A stretch of 64,000 nucleotides of DNA from Fibrobacter sp. UBA4297 (lineage in GTDB: Bacteria; Fibrobacterota; Fibrobacteria; Fibrobacterales; Fibrobacteraceae), in the NCBI RefSeq assembly GCF_002394865.1, contig NZ_DGUZ01000021.1, positions 174,814 to 238,813 of the forward strand. The letters are read 5' to 3'. Position numbers and translations under genes: made by a program. Position 1 is the stretch's first letter; each line of letters opens with the position of its first letter. Shown here one piece after another: positions 8,382-16,750 of the stretch. The notes under the pieces are model-generated. The model saw nothing but the letters and a program-made list of their open reading frames with translations. It searched no databases and was not told the origin of the DNA.

Positions 8382-8725
8382 TTTTTTAACTCCCTTTCAG
8401 CCCTTTTTATAGCCAGAACCAATGTTTTTATTGCATTTCTTTCTTGCTTACTTAAATTCGCCTTTTCATTCTTTGGAAAAACCGTTATCAAATATATACG
8501 TTCTGAAAAAAGAATATCCAAATAAACAACCCTCGCTCCTCCACTTTTCCCTCGTCCCTTTAGGGCCCACCGCAATTTTCTTACACCCGCAGTTCCTTCC
8601 ATGATATCGCCAGCATCTGGATTTTCGCAGAGAAAAGCCTGAAGTTCGCTGAGGTCAGAATCTGTCAAACCCAGATTTTTCCATATTTGGTCAAATTCCT
8701 TTGTGATGATAAACTCTCTTGTCAT
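8378..8725 (-). CDS. RelE/HigB-like toxin
   Basis: The 115-residue protein is the size of RelE-superfamily toxins and carries the typical core: a conserved RKLRWALKGRGKSGGARVVY stretch (about residues 50-70) followed by the beta-strand pair LDILFSERIYLITVFPKNEKANLS. Family members cleave mRNA at the ribosome. It is the first gene of the operon and is followed by the antitoxin with a four-base overlap. The -10 element ends only five bases before the ATG, so its message may be leaderless. No later start would keep the fold. Specificity cannot be told from the sequence. Confidence 0.85.
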   Translation of the reverse strand: MTREFIITKEFDQIWKNLGLTDSDLSELQAFLCENPDAGDIMEGTAGVRKLRWALKGRGKSGGARVVYLDILFSERIYLITVFPKNEKANLSKQERNAIKTLVLAIKRAERELKK

Positions 8726-8730
8726 AATAC

Positions 8731-8759
8731 AATATACACCCTATTCAGTAGGGTGTCAA
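8731..8759 (-). promoter_or_regulatory. Toxin-antitoxin promoter with embedded operator
   Basis: On the minus strand TTGACA (8754-8759) and TATATT (8731-8736) are exactly 17 bases apart. A perfect 8-base inverted repeat, ACACCCTA-N5-TAGGGTGT (8736-8756), fills the spacer and touches both elements, so bound antitoxin would block RNA polymerase directly. Confidence 0.85.
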
Positions 8760-8849
8760 GCCCTTTTGGAAAATGTTGTGTTTTCACTTATATTAACACG
8801 CTTTTTTAGTGCATTTGTCTCAGGGAAAATGCGTAAACTTTTCAATTAC

Positions 8850-8887
8850 AAAAAAAACATCCCGACTTTTTCAGCCGGGACGTTTTT
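8850..8887 (-). terminator. Intrinsic terminator of the nuo operon
   Basis: On the minus strand AACGTCCCG and CGGGATGTT pair around a loop of about ten bases, followed by eight Ts, 22 bases after the nuoN stop. Confidence 0.85.
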
Positions 8888-8908
8888 CAATTTGGTAATG
8901 GTGATTTA

Positions 8909-10393
8909 CTAGCCGATCAGTGCAAGTGCCGGGCGAGCGCTAATCACGAGGAGTGCGATAGCGGACACGGCAACAGCAAAGCGAAGCAAGTAAACGTATG
9001 CGTAGTTCGACTTGCAGCAGATATGATCGCCACCACAGCACTTGTCGTCCTTTGCCGGGGCGAAGAGCACGTAGGCGATGCGGAGGTAGTAAACAGCAGC
9101 CACCAAGGAGAGGCCAAAGCCGATAGCGGCAAGCCAGCCGAGGTCAGCATTGAAGGCTTCGGTGAACAGCGTGAACTTGGCGAGGAAACCTGCAACCGGC
9201 GGGAGACCAGCAAGCGAAGCAAGGCAAACGGCAACACCAAGAGCCACAAACGGACGGCGACGGCCTGCCCCCTGGAGGTCTTCGAGATTTTCCTTGCAAT
9301 CATCCTTGCCCGACATGTAGGCAATACCCGTCAAGGCGCCCGCAGAGGCAATCGCATAAGTGATGAGGAAGTAGAACATCGGGCCCATCTGGATTTCGCC
9401 CTTGCCGAGGTAATTCGGGACCAAGAGGCCAATCACGATAAAGCCAGCGTTCATCACAGCAGAGAATGCCAAGATGCGACGCACAGACTTTTGAGCAAGG
9501 CCACTAAATGCACCTATCACCATGGAGAGGAGAGCAACCACCAAGACCACGTAGAAGAGCGGCTTAGACGGATTTGCGACAGTCACCTTTTCGGCGAGGT
9601 TCCACACCGCTTCGGCACCGGAGCGCGTCACGAGAACGCTTACCCAGACCGTACCGAGAGCGGCAAGAGCACCGACCTTCACGACAGCGGCCATAAAGCC
9701 CGTCACGGCGACAGAGGCGCCCGTATAGACATCAGCCACCCAGAAGTGGAGCGGAGCAGCGCCAGCCTTGAAGAGGAGGCCAGCAATCACAAAGAGCATA
9801 CCGACGCTGTAGATTGCCATACGGCCTTCGAGCACGTGACCGCAGAAATGCGTCGAACCCGTGGCACCGTAAATGAGCGAAACACCGTAGAGGAAGATGG
9901 CACTGAAAACAGCACCCGAGACAAAGTACTTGAAAACGCCTTCGTTTGCATTCACATCTTTACGGCGAATGCCCACAAGAGCGTAAATCGGGAAGCTCGT
10001 GAGTTCCATTGCAATGAACAAAGCCACAAAGTCGATAGCCTGGGTCATGAGCATAGCACCGCTAGTGGCAAGCATCATGAGGCCATAAGCTTCACCGCCC
10101 TTGAACTGTTCTCGGCCAAGAGTCCACTGGAGGCCCGAAATACCGAGGAAACCGCAAAGGAGGATTGCAGCGCAAAGCACGCGGCGAACCGGGTCCATCG
10201 CGTAAAGGTTCAAGAGAGCTTCGGTCTTTGCGTAGTACAAAGCGGCTACGCTAAGAGCAATGAAGAAAGCAGCCACCCAAGGAAGAACCTTGTGCTTGTT
10301 TTCGTCGCGCAAGAACGGTTCAGCAGCGAGAGCCACCATGCCGCCCAAGACCACGAAGATCACCGGCAAGAGATAAACAAGATTACTTAGCAT
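8909..10393 (-). CDS. nuoN: NADH-quinone oxidoreductase subunit N
   Basis: The 494-residue membrane protein is one of the three antiporter-like proton-pumping subunits of complex I. It shows the conserved helix with the key glutamate (FIAMELTSFPIYALVG, about residue 134) and the lysine helix KAGAAPLHFWVADVYTGA near residue 220, in a chain of about 14 hydrophobic segments. A cysteine-rich loop (KCCGGDHICC) before the last helix is unusual for NuoN. Its ATG overlaps the end of nuoM by 11 bases. It is the last gene of the operon and is followed by a terminator. Confidence 0.96.
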   Translation of the reverse strand: MLSNLVYLLPVIFVVLGGMVALAAEPFLRDENKHKVLPWVAAFFIALSVAALYYAKTEALLNLYAMDPVRRVLCAAILLCGFLGISGLQWTLGREQFKGGEAYGLMMLATSGAMLMTQAIDFVALFIAMELTSFPIYALVGIRRKDVNANEGVFKYFVSGAVFSAIFLYGVSLIYGATGSTHFCGHVLEGRMAIYSVGMLFVIAGLLFKAGAAPLHFWVADVYTGASVAVTGFMAAVVKVGALAALGTVWVSVLVTRSGAEAVWNLAEKVTVANPSKPLFYVVLVVALLSMVIGAFSGLAQKSVRRILAFSAVMNAGFIVIGLLVPNYLGKGEIQMGPMFYFLITYAIASAGALTGIAYMSGKDDCKENLEDLQGAGRRRPFVALGVAVCLASLAGLPPVAGFLAKFTLFTEAFNADLGWLAAIGFGLSLVAAVYYLRIAYVLFAPAKDDKCCGGDHICCKSNYAYVYLLRFAVAVSAIALLVISARPALALIG

Positions 10394-12023
10394 CGGAAGC
10401 CTCCTTCACAGATTTTTCAGATTTTGCATCAACGGAAGCGTCGCCCTTCATCTGAGCGATGATCGAAGCGCGTTCGTCATCCTTAAAGCCTGCTGCGGCA
10501 AGCGTCGAATCCAGCTGGTGGATTTCTTCGGCCGTCATCGGAGCTTCGCCGTTGTTGAGAGCAGCACTGTTCAGCACCTGGACTGCAGCCGGATCTTCGT
10601 TCACGTCAGCTTCGTTGAGGGTATCCGTCACGTATGCCGGGTGGAAACCGAACACGAGGAGGAGCAAGAGCATCACAGCGATGCTAACGCCTTCGAGCGG
10701 CATCGTGCGACGGCCTTCTTCGTATTCACGGGCCTGCTTACCGAAAATAACCTTCTGGATGAAGCGGAGCATGTATGCAGCGGAGAGGATCAAGGTAAAT
10801 CCTGCCACGAGAGCCGGGAGCGGGCCCATGTCCCACAAAGCGAGGAGCACGGAGAATTCACCGACAAAGCCTGCCGTACCAGGAACGGCGAGAGCCATCA
10901 CGCCGGCAAAGCCAAAGAGCGTCGAGAACACCGGATTCTTGGAAGAAAGACCGCCAAGCTTATCGAGTTCGCGCGTACCCGCCATGCGTTCTGCAATACC
11001 CATGAGGTAGAACTGAGCGCCAGCCGAAATGCCGTGAGCGACGAGCAACACGAGCACAGCCGGAAGCATTGCTTCGGAGAGGCTAAACACACCCGCCACA
11101 GCAAGGCCAAGGTGGCCCATGGAGCTGAATGCGAGGAGCTTCTTGCCATCCGTTGCGCGGAGAGCCATGAGAGCACCATAGACTGCAGTGAAGAGGCCAA
11201 GCCACATCATGCAGGAGACTGCGTTCATCGAAAGCGGGAAAATCGGGAGAATCCAGACGATAAAGCCAAACACGCCAGCCTTACTCATTGCACCCGTGAG
11301 GATTGCAGAAAGCGGAGCCGGAGCTTCGGCGTAAGTAATCGCCTGCCAGCCGTGGAACGGGAAAATCGGAGTCTTCACGAGGAAAGCGAGCATAAAGCAC
11401 ACGAGAAGCACGTTCTGCGTTGCTTCCGGGAGGCCCTGAACGGCAACAGCAATGGAGATGAGCGTCGAGTTATCGGCAATCGTAAGGATATACCAGAGAG
11501 CGACCATCATCGGAGCAGAACCGACCAATGTGTAAATCGCAAATGTCATCGCGGCCTTCATTCTGTCCTTGCCACCGAAACCAGCAATGAGAACCGCAGC
11601 CGGGATCACCATGGCTTCGAAGAAGAAGAAGAAGAGCACAGCATCAGCCGCAAGGAAGGTGCCGTTCATGGCACCCATCAAGGAGAAGATGCCGATAGCG
11701 AAGTTGCGATAGCTTCTGCAAGTAATTGCACGTGCAGAAATCAAGGACACGAGAGAAAGCCCGCTGGAGAGGAACACCATCCAGGAGGCAAGTCCGTGAC
11801 TTGTGAGGTAGTAGTAGACAGGTCCCTTGCAACCAGGAATCTGGAACCATTCAATAGCATCCGTCGAAACGCTACCGCCAGCAATCAAGGCGACAGACAT
11901 GGCCGTAAAGCCGATGCCCATCAAAATGGCAAGGCGGGAAGAAGACTTGGAGTCTTCCTTGGACGTCATCACCATGAGGATGGCGGCAACGAACGGGGCG
12001 AGGACAAGGAGATGTAACAGCAT
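10383..12023 (-). CDS. nuoM: NADH-quinone oxidoreductase subunit M
   Basis: This 546-residue antiporter-like subunit of complex I has the conserved acidic helix FFFFEAMVIPAAVLIAGF and the lysine-bearing broken helix KTPIFPFHGWQAITYAEAP, both needed for proton translocation. About 14 transmembrane segments are visible. After the last one comes a hydrophilic tail of roughly 80 residues, rich in Glu, Asp, Ala and Lys, which ordinary NuoM lacks; its role is unknown. The start shares one base with the nuoL stop, and the end overlaps nuoN. Confidence 0.96.
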   Translation of the reverse strand: MLLHLLVLAPFVAAILMVMTSKEDSKSSSRLAILMGIGFTAMSVALIAGGSVSTDAIEWFQIPGCKGPVYYYLTSHGLASWMVFLSSGLSLVSLISARAITCRSYRNFAIGIFSLMGAMNGTFLAADAVLFFFFFEAMVIPAAVLIAGFGGKDRMKAAMTFAIYTLVGSAPMMVALWYILTIADNSTLISIAVAVQGLPEATQNVLLVCFMLAFLVKTPIFPFHGWQAITYAEAPAPLSAILTGAMSKAGVFGFIVWILPIFPLSMNAVSCMMWLGLFTAVYGALMALRATDGKKLLAFSSMGHLGLAVAGVFSLSEAMLPAVLVLLVAHGISAGAQFYLMGIAERMAGTRELDKLGGLSSKNPVFSTLFGFAGVMALAVPGTAGFVGEFSVLLALWDMGPLPALVAGFTLILSAAYMLRFIQKVIFGKQAREYEEGRRTMPLEGVSIAVMLLLLLVFGFHPAYVTDTLNEADVNEDPAAVQVLNSAALNNGEAPMTAEEIHQLDSTLAAAGFKDDERASIIAQMKGDASVDAKSEKSVKEASDAK

Positions 12024-13966
12024 TAGAGAGTACCTCCAGTCAAAATAACAATAGCCAACAACGCCACCAGACCAAGAATGCTAAGGGCAATCTGGAGGCG
12101 AACCTTGCGCACCTGGAACGAGGCGGCGCCGTCACCGAGAATCGTTGCGATTGCACCAATCGTCCACTGGGCAGCCGCGAGAATCTTGTCGACAACGACA
12201 TCGCAGATCCATGCAAGCACGTTAACCGGGATGATACCCACGTACTTATGGATGGAATCGAACAGGAACGTCCACGTAGCCTTGCCACCTTCAGGAGCGG
12301 AGCTACCCTTAGCAGCCGGGATACGGGCATTGGCGTAAATCTTGTAAGCGATGAACATACCGAGGAGGGCTGCCACCGTACCGAGAGCAGCAAAGACCAC
12401 CGGGTTCACGTGGGCGACCACAGCCGGAGTGTTGTAAGCCTGGGCGGCGCCAACGACCGGAGCGAGCGTTTCGGCAAAGAACTTGATGCCGATGGAATCA
12501 GCCCAAAGGTAACCGGCAAACACAGCACCGAAGGCAAGAATCACCATCGGGATGAGCATGACAGCCGGAGCTTCGTGGATGTGTTCTTCACTTTCCTTGG
12601 AACCGCGGTAGCTACCGAAGAACGTAAGGATAATGAGGCGACCCATGTAGACAGCGGTAATCACAGCCGTAATGAGGCCCACGACGTAAACAGCCTGGCC
12701 CATCGTGCCACTCATGAAAATCTTTTCGAGAATCAGGTCCTTAGACCAGAAACCGGAGAATCCCGGGAAGCCGACAATCGCGAGGAACGCAAAGATCATC
12801 ACGCAGGCGGTCACCGGAGTCTTCTTCAAAAGGCCACCCATCTTGCGCATGTCCTGTTCGCCCGAGAGAGCGTGAATCACAGCACCAGCGCCAAGGAAGA
12901 GTGCAGCCTTGAAGAAGGCGTGCGTAAACACGTGGAAGATAGAAGCGTCAAAGGCGCAAACACCAGAAGCCATGAACATGTAACCGAGCTGGCTAATGGT
13001 AGAGTAAGCAAGCACCTTCTTGATGTCGTTCTGGAAAAGACCTGCAACAGCAGCCCAGAAAGCAGTGAGCATACCGATCACCACGATAATGTCGAGCACC
13101 ACCGGGAGGAGAGCAAACATGCTACCGAGACGGGCGAGCAAGTAGACGCCAGAAGTCACCATCGTTGCGGCATGGATCAAGGCAGAAACCGGAGTCGGAC
13201 CCGCCATAGCATCTGGAAGCCAGGTGAGAAGCGGAATCTGAGCGGACTTACCCGTGCAACCGATGAAGAAGAGGATACCAGCGATAGAGAGAACCGGGAT
13301 AACCAGGTCAACGTGGTTACCGCTGATGACCATGCTGATGAAATTCGTAAGCACATCGTAGTTGAGGATAGCAGAGCCACCGATCGTCACGAGGCAGAGC
13401 ATACCGAGCAAGAAGCCGATATCGCCCACGCGGTTCACGATGAAAGCCTTGTTAGCGGCATGGCAATTCTTGATATCCTTGTTCCAGAAACCGATGAGGA
13501 GGTAGGAGCAGAGACCCACGCCTTCCCAACCGAGGAACGTGAGGAGCAAGTTGTCCGAGAGCACGAGCACGATCATGCTGAACAAGAAGAGGTTGATGTA
13601 GGCGAAGTAACGGGCAAAGCCGCGGTCACCGTGCATGTAACCGATCGAGTAGAGAGCAATGAGAGAGCCGATGCCTGTCACGAACAAAAGCATGATGCGG
13701 GAAAGACCATCGAACAGGAATCCGATATCCACGCGGAACATCGGGATGTCAATCCAGTTGCAGAGCGTTTCACGAACGCCGCCTTCCGGCATATTGAGCG
13801 AAAGGAGTGCAACACCAGCAAAGGAGAGAGCCGGGAAGAGGACTGCGAGAGTTCCAACGAAACCTTCAGCAGGTCCCTTCTTGCTACCCGAAGAAATGAC
13901 GGCGATAGCACCGAGGATAATGCATCCCAACAACGGGAAGAGAGGTATCAAACCAAGAGAAATCAT
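12023..13966 (-). CDS. nuoL: NADH-quinone oxidoreductase subunit L
   Basis: This 647-residue protein is the largest membrane subunit of complex I. It has the glutamate helix LGWEGVGLCSYLLIGFW (about residue 145) and the broken helix with TGKSAQIPLLTWLPDAM (about residue 230), followed by PTPVSALIHAATMVTSGVY, all hallmarks of NuoL. The C-terminal stretch holds the long lateral amphipathic helix and the final anchoring helix. The length is close to the usual 610-650. It starts six bases after nuoK and shares one base with nuoM. Confidence 0.97.
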   Translation of the reverse strand: MISLGLIPLFPLLGCIILGAIAVISSGSKKGPAEGFVGTLAVLFPALSFAGVALLSLNMPEGGVRETLCNWIDIPMFRVDIGFLFDGLSRIMLLFVTGIGSLIALYSIGYMHGDRGFARYFAYINLFLFSMIVLVLSDNLLLTFLGWEGVGLCSYLLIGFWNKDIKNCHAANKAFIVNRVGDIGFLLGMLCLVTIGGSAILNYDVLTNFISMVISGNHVDLVIPVLSIAGILFFIGCTGKSAQIPLLTWLPDAMAGPTPVSALIHAATMVTSGVYLLARLGSMFALLPVVLDIIVVIGMLTAFWAAVAGLFQNDIKKVLAYSTISQLGYMFMASGVCAFDASIFHVFTHAFFKAALFLGAGAVIHALSGEQDMRKMGGLLKKTPVTACVMIFAFLAIVGFPGFSGFWSKDLILEKIFMSGTMGQAVYVVGLITAVITAVYMGRLIILTFFGSYRGSKESEEHIHEAPAVMLIPMVILAFGAVFAGYLWADSIGIKFFAETLAPVVGAAQAYNTPAVVAHVNPVVFAALGTVAALLGMFIAYKIYANARIPAAKGSSAPEGGKATWTFLFDSIHKYVGIIPVNVLAWICDVVVDKILAAAQWTIGAIATILGDGAASFQVRKVRLQIALSILGLVALLAIVILTGGTL

Positions 13967-13972
13967 TGTTTA

Positions 13973-14287
13973 TTACCCCTTCATGTTAGAATACGTGTCG
14001 GCGTCAACGCTTTCACGGTTGCGGAAAATGAGGATGACCATGGCAAGGCCGACGCAAGCTTCAGCGGCAGCGACTGCGATTGAGAACAGCGGAACCACCT
14101 GACCCACAATGCTTGCGTCCCCGGGCAAAGTCTTTGCAAAGCCCACGAAGGAGAGGTTCACGGCGTTCAGGGCGAGTTCAACACCCATCAGCACAAAGAA
14201 CACATTGCGGCGAGAGACCGCGACCATGAGGCCGATGGCGAAAATGACCAGGGCCAAGATCTGAACATATATAGCTTGGAGTTCCAT
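13973..14287 (-). CDS. nuoK: NADH-quinone oxidoreductase subunit K
   Basis: The 104-residue protein has three transmembrane helices with the two conserved membrane glutamates, in GVELALNAVNLSF (about residue 36) and AAEACVGLAMVILIFR (about residue 72). These belong to the chain of charged residues that carries protons through complex I. Length and sequence are standard. Its start shares one base with the end of nuoJ. Confidence 0.97.
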   Translation of the reverse strand: MELQAIYVQILALVIFAIGLMVAVSRRNVFFVLMGVELALNAVNLSFVGFAKTLPGDASIVGQVVPLFSIAVAAAEACVGLAMVILIFRNRESVDADTYSNMKG

Positions 14288-14829
14288 TAGTGTTTATCCT
14301 CCGTTTTTTCGGATTCCACAGAACCAAGGCGCTTCTTGGCGAGAAGCACTGCGGCACCCATGGCAGAAAGCAGAAGCACACCGAGGACTTCGAAAAGCAC
14401 GAAGTAACCAGGGCCGCTCTGAGCTACATCAAAGAGAGTCTTGGAAGTGATTGCCACAGAACCGCGAACCGTTGCAGCATCGAAAGCGATCGGAGCGCGG
14501 ACGAGGGCAAAGCCCACGAGACCGGCAAGCACGATGACGGCAGGAATCACAAAGAGCGAAACCTTGTCAAACATCGGCGTGTGGGAGTCACGGGCGCCAT
14601 TCAAGACCATGATCACGAACGTGAGGAGCATCATGATTGCACCTGCGTAGACCATGATCTGCACGACGCCGAGGAACGGGCTTCCGAGAAGGCCGTAGAT
14701 ACCGGCAAGAGACACCATCGAGGCGACCAGCGAAAGGGCGCCATAAAGCGGGTGTCTAGAGAGGAGCACGCAAACGGCACTGCCGACTGCGATCACTGCG
14801 AGGACAATGAAATAAATCAATGCAAGCAT
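14287..14829 (-). CDS. nuoJ: NADH-quinone oxidoreductase subunit J
   Basis: The 180-residue subunit has five hydrophobic segments. The third carries the glycine-tyrosine-rich motif VQIMVYAGAIMMLLTFVIM, whose pi-bulge helix takes part in coupling quinone chemistry to pumping. It overlaps nuoI and nuoK by one base each, in the standard order of the operon. The C-terminal 20 residues are charged and should face the cytoplasm. Confidence 0.95.
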   Translation of the reverse strand: MLALIYFIVLAVIAVGSAVCVLLSRHPLYGALSLVASMVSLAGIYGLLGSPFLGVVQIMVYAGAIMMLLTFVIMVLNGARDSHTPMFDKVSLFVIPAVIVLAGLVGFALVRAPIAFDAATVRGSVAITSKTLFDVAQSGPGYFVLFEVLGVLLLSAMGAAVLLAKKRLGSVESEKTEDKH

Positions 14830-15395
14830 TATTTGACCTCCATGCCCCAGACCTTGCGGGCCTCGGCATTCTTTGTACCGCCCGGAGCCATCTGGCTCTG
14901 TTCGTCATTCGGGTAATCCTTCGGATCCCAGTTGGTGAGATCGTAAAGGTGTGCCACGAAGTCTTCGCGGGAACGGTGTTCGAAAATGATTTGCTTCGTA
15001 TCCATGCGGAGGGCATCGACCGGGCAGGCTTCGGCGCAAAGACCGCAGAACACGCAAGTCAAGTGGTCGATGTCAAAGCGCATCACGCGCTTTTCGATAC
15101 GCGGGTCATCGCTCTGCGTTGCTTCAATGAAGATGCAGTGGGCAGGGCAAGCCGCAGCGCACATGCCGCAGGCGACACAGCGAGGCGTACCATCCGGGCG
15201 AAGCATCAAGCGGTGCTTGGCACGGTAGGTGTTGCGGATTTCGGGCTGACCTTCCGGATAAGAAATCGTCGGAAGCGTTTCATAACGGAACAAGCCGCGA
15301 GCCGCATGCTTAAGGGTTGTCCACAGACCGCGAATCGCCTCGAAAATGTAAAGGCGTTCGATAACGGTCATCGGTTTTTGCTTAATAACGCGCAT
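14829..15395 (-). CDS. nuoI: NADH-quinone oxidoreductase subunit I (two [4Fe-4S] clusters)
   Basis: The 188-residue subunit has two ferredoxin-type motifs, CVACGMCAAACPAHC (about residues 57-71) and CVFCGLCAEACPVDAL (about residues 96-111), which hold clusters N6a and N6b on the path to quinone. The N-terminal amphipathic region would lie on the membrane. It overlaps nuoH and nuoJ by one base each. The spacing of cysteines is exactly that of NuoI. Confidence 0.97.
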   Translation of the reverse strand: MRVIKQKPMTVIERLYIFEAIRGLWTTLKHAARGLFRYETLPTISYPEGQPEIRNTYRAKHRLMLRPDGTPRCVACGMCAAACPAHCIFIEATQSDDPRIEKRVMRFDIDHLTCVFCGLCAEACPVDALRMDTKQIIFEHRSREDFVAHLYDLTNWDPKDYPNDEQSQMAPGGTKNAEARKVWGMEVK

Positions 15396-16750
15396 TAGTT
15401 ACCCCCTAAGAGTTTTGCAATGACCGCAGTCACCACGAGGTTGATGAGGGCGATATTCAAGATAATCTTCCAGCCGAGGTGCATCACGTGGTCATAGCGG
15501 AAGCGCGGGAGCGTCCAGCGGACCCAAATCCAGACCCAGCAGAAGATGAGGCTCTTTGCCACAAGAACGAGCAAGTGGATGAGTGCCGTACCGACTGCGG
15601 TTGCAAAGCTACCGACAGCGAGGCCGTTCACCACGAAGTTTTCAGGATTGTAGAAGAACCAGGCGCAAACACCGAGAGCAATAAATGCTGCAGCAGCGAC
15701 CCAAGCCACAATCTTGTAAAGCTTGTATTCCCTAAGGACTTCAAAGCGGTGTGTAAGATTCGTTGCCTTGAGCTTGCGGGAATAGCGGTAGATCATGTGG
15801 AGGAAAGCGAGAGCGATGAAAGCGAGTACGCCACAGAGAATGGCAAGGGAGCCACCCATGTGTTCCTGCATCGTTTCGGTCGTCACAAACGGAACTGCAT
15901 AACCGCCAAGGAACAGCGTCGCAATGAGGAAGCTGTTGATGCAGATGTGCGAGTATTCGCCCATGTAGAAGAGACCGAACTGCATAGCACCATATTCCGT
16001 ATGGTAACCGGCAACGAGTTCAGGTTCACCTTCGGCAACGTCGAACGGAGCACGGCCCGTTTCAGCAATGCTTGCAATGAGGAAGCAGAAGAATGCGACC
16101 GGCTGGGCAACGATGCCCCACACGTGATTTTCCTGCCACTGCACAATGTCCGTGAGGTTGAAAGAACCGGCGAGGAGCAAAATGCCCATGAGCGAAAGTC
16201 CGAGGCAGACTTCGTAGCTGATGGTCATGGAGCTCGTACGGAGAGCGCCCAAGAAGCTGTACTTGGACTTGGAAGCCCAACCAGCGAGCATGGCACCGTA
16301 AGCCGAGATGGAAGAGAAACCGAAGAGCAAGAGCACGCCCACATCGGAATCGATGATGGAACCAGCAATGCGCACCGTTTCGCCACCCCAGTCAAAGATC
16401 ATCGGTCCAAACCACGGGATCACGCACGGAGAGAGGAACACGATAGCGAACGGGATTGCCGGAGCTACATAGTAAAGGAGCTTGTTCACGCCTGCAGGAG
16501 CAAACATTTCCTTGAAGAAGAGCTTCGTACCGTCGCACATGTTCTGCACGTAACCGAGCAAGCGGATCTTGCCGAAGTACGGGATCTTGATGTAGGAGCG
16601 GTTCGGACCCTGACGGTCTTGCATGAAGCCCGCGCCACGACGTTCCATCGGGATTAAAAGGAGGATGTAAAGGACAGGTACGAAGCAGAAAGCGAATTTC
16701 GCAATCGTAATTGCCCATTCAATCCAGGTTTTGGATTCAATAATATCCAT
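15395..16750 (-). CDS. nuoH: NADH-quinone oxidoreductase subunit H, enlarged
   Basis: NuoH forms the quinone chamber at the junction of the two arms of complex I. The conserved cores are present: ERRGAGFMQDRQGPNR near residue 35, the acidic loop ETGRAPFDVAEGEPELVAGYHTEYG split by short gaps near residue 230, and the C-terminal RWTLPRFRYDHVMHLGWK. At 451 residues it is about 120 longer than most NuoH. The extra part lies between the helix ending near residue 320 and the last conserved helices, and contains probably two added transmembrane segments. It overlaps nuoG and nuoI by one base each. Confidence 0.95.
   Translation of the reverse strand: MDIIESKTWIEWAITIAKFAFCFVPVLYILLLIPMERRGAGFMQDRQGPNRSYIKIPYFGKIRLLGYVQNMCDGTKLFFKEMFAPAGVNKLLYYVAPAIPFAIVFLSPCVIPWFGPMIFDWGGETVRIAGSIIDSDVGVLLLFGFSSISAYGAMLAGWASKSKYSFLGALRTSSMTISYEVCLGLSLMGILLLAGSFNLTDIVQWQENHVWGIVAQPVAFFCFLIASIAETGRAPFDVAEGEPELVAGYHTEYGAMQFGLFYMGEYSHICINSFLIATLFLGGYAVPFVTTETMQEHMGGSLAILCGVLAFIALAFLHMIYRYSRKLKATNLTHRFEVLREYKLYKIVAWVAAAAFIALGVCAWFFYNPENFVVNGLAVGSFATAVGTALIHLLVLVAKSLIFCWVWIWVRWTLPRFRYDHVMHLGWKIILNIALINLVVTAVIAKLLGGN

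Noticed and set aside
9023..12017. Two further long plus-strand frames opposite nuoN and nuoM
   Set aside because: They arise from biased codon use on the true strand; composition is implausible (His/Glu/Arg-rich) and no domain is visible.
12248..14083. A 611-codon open frame on the plus strand opposite nuoL and nuoK
   Set aside because: It mirrors the codon structure of the complex I genes, has no ribosome site or recognisable domain, and lies entirely over a well supported operon.
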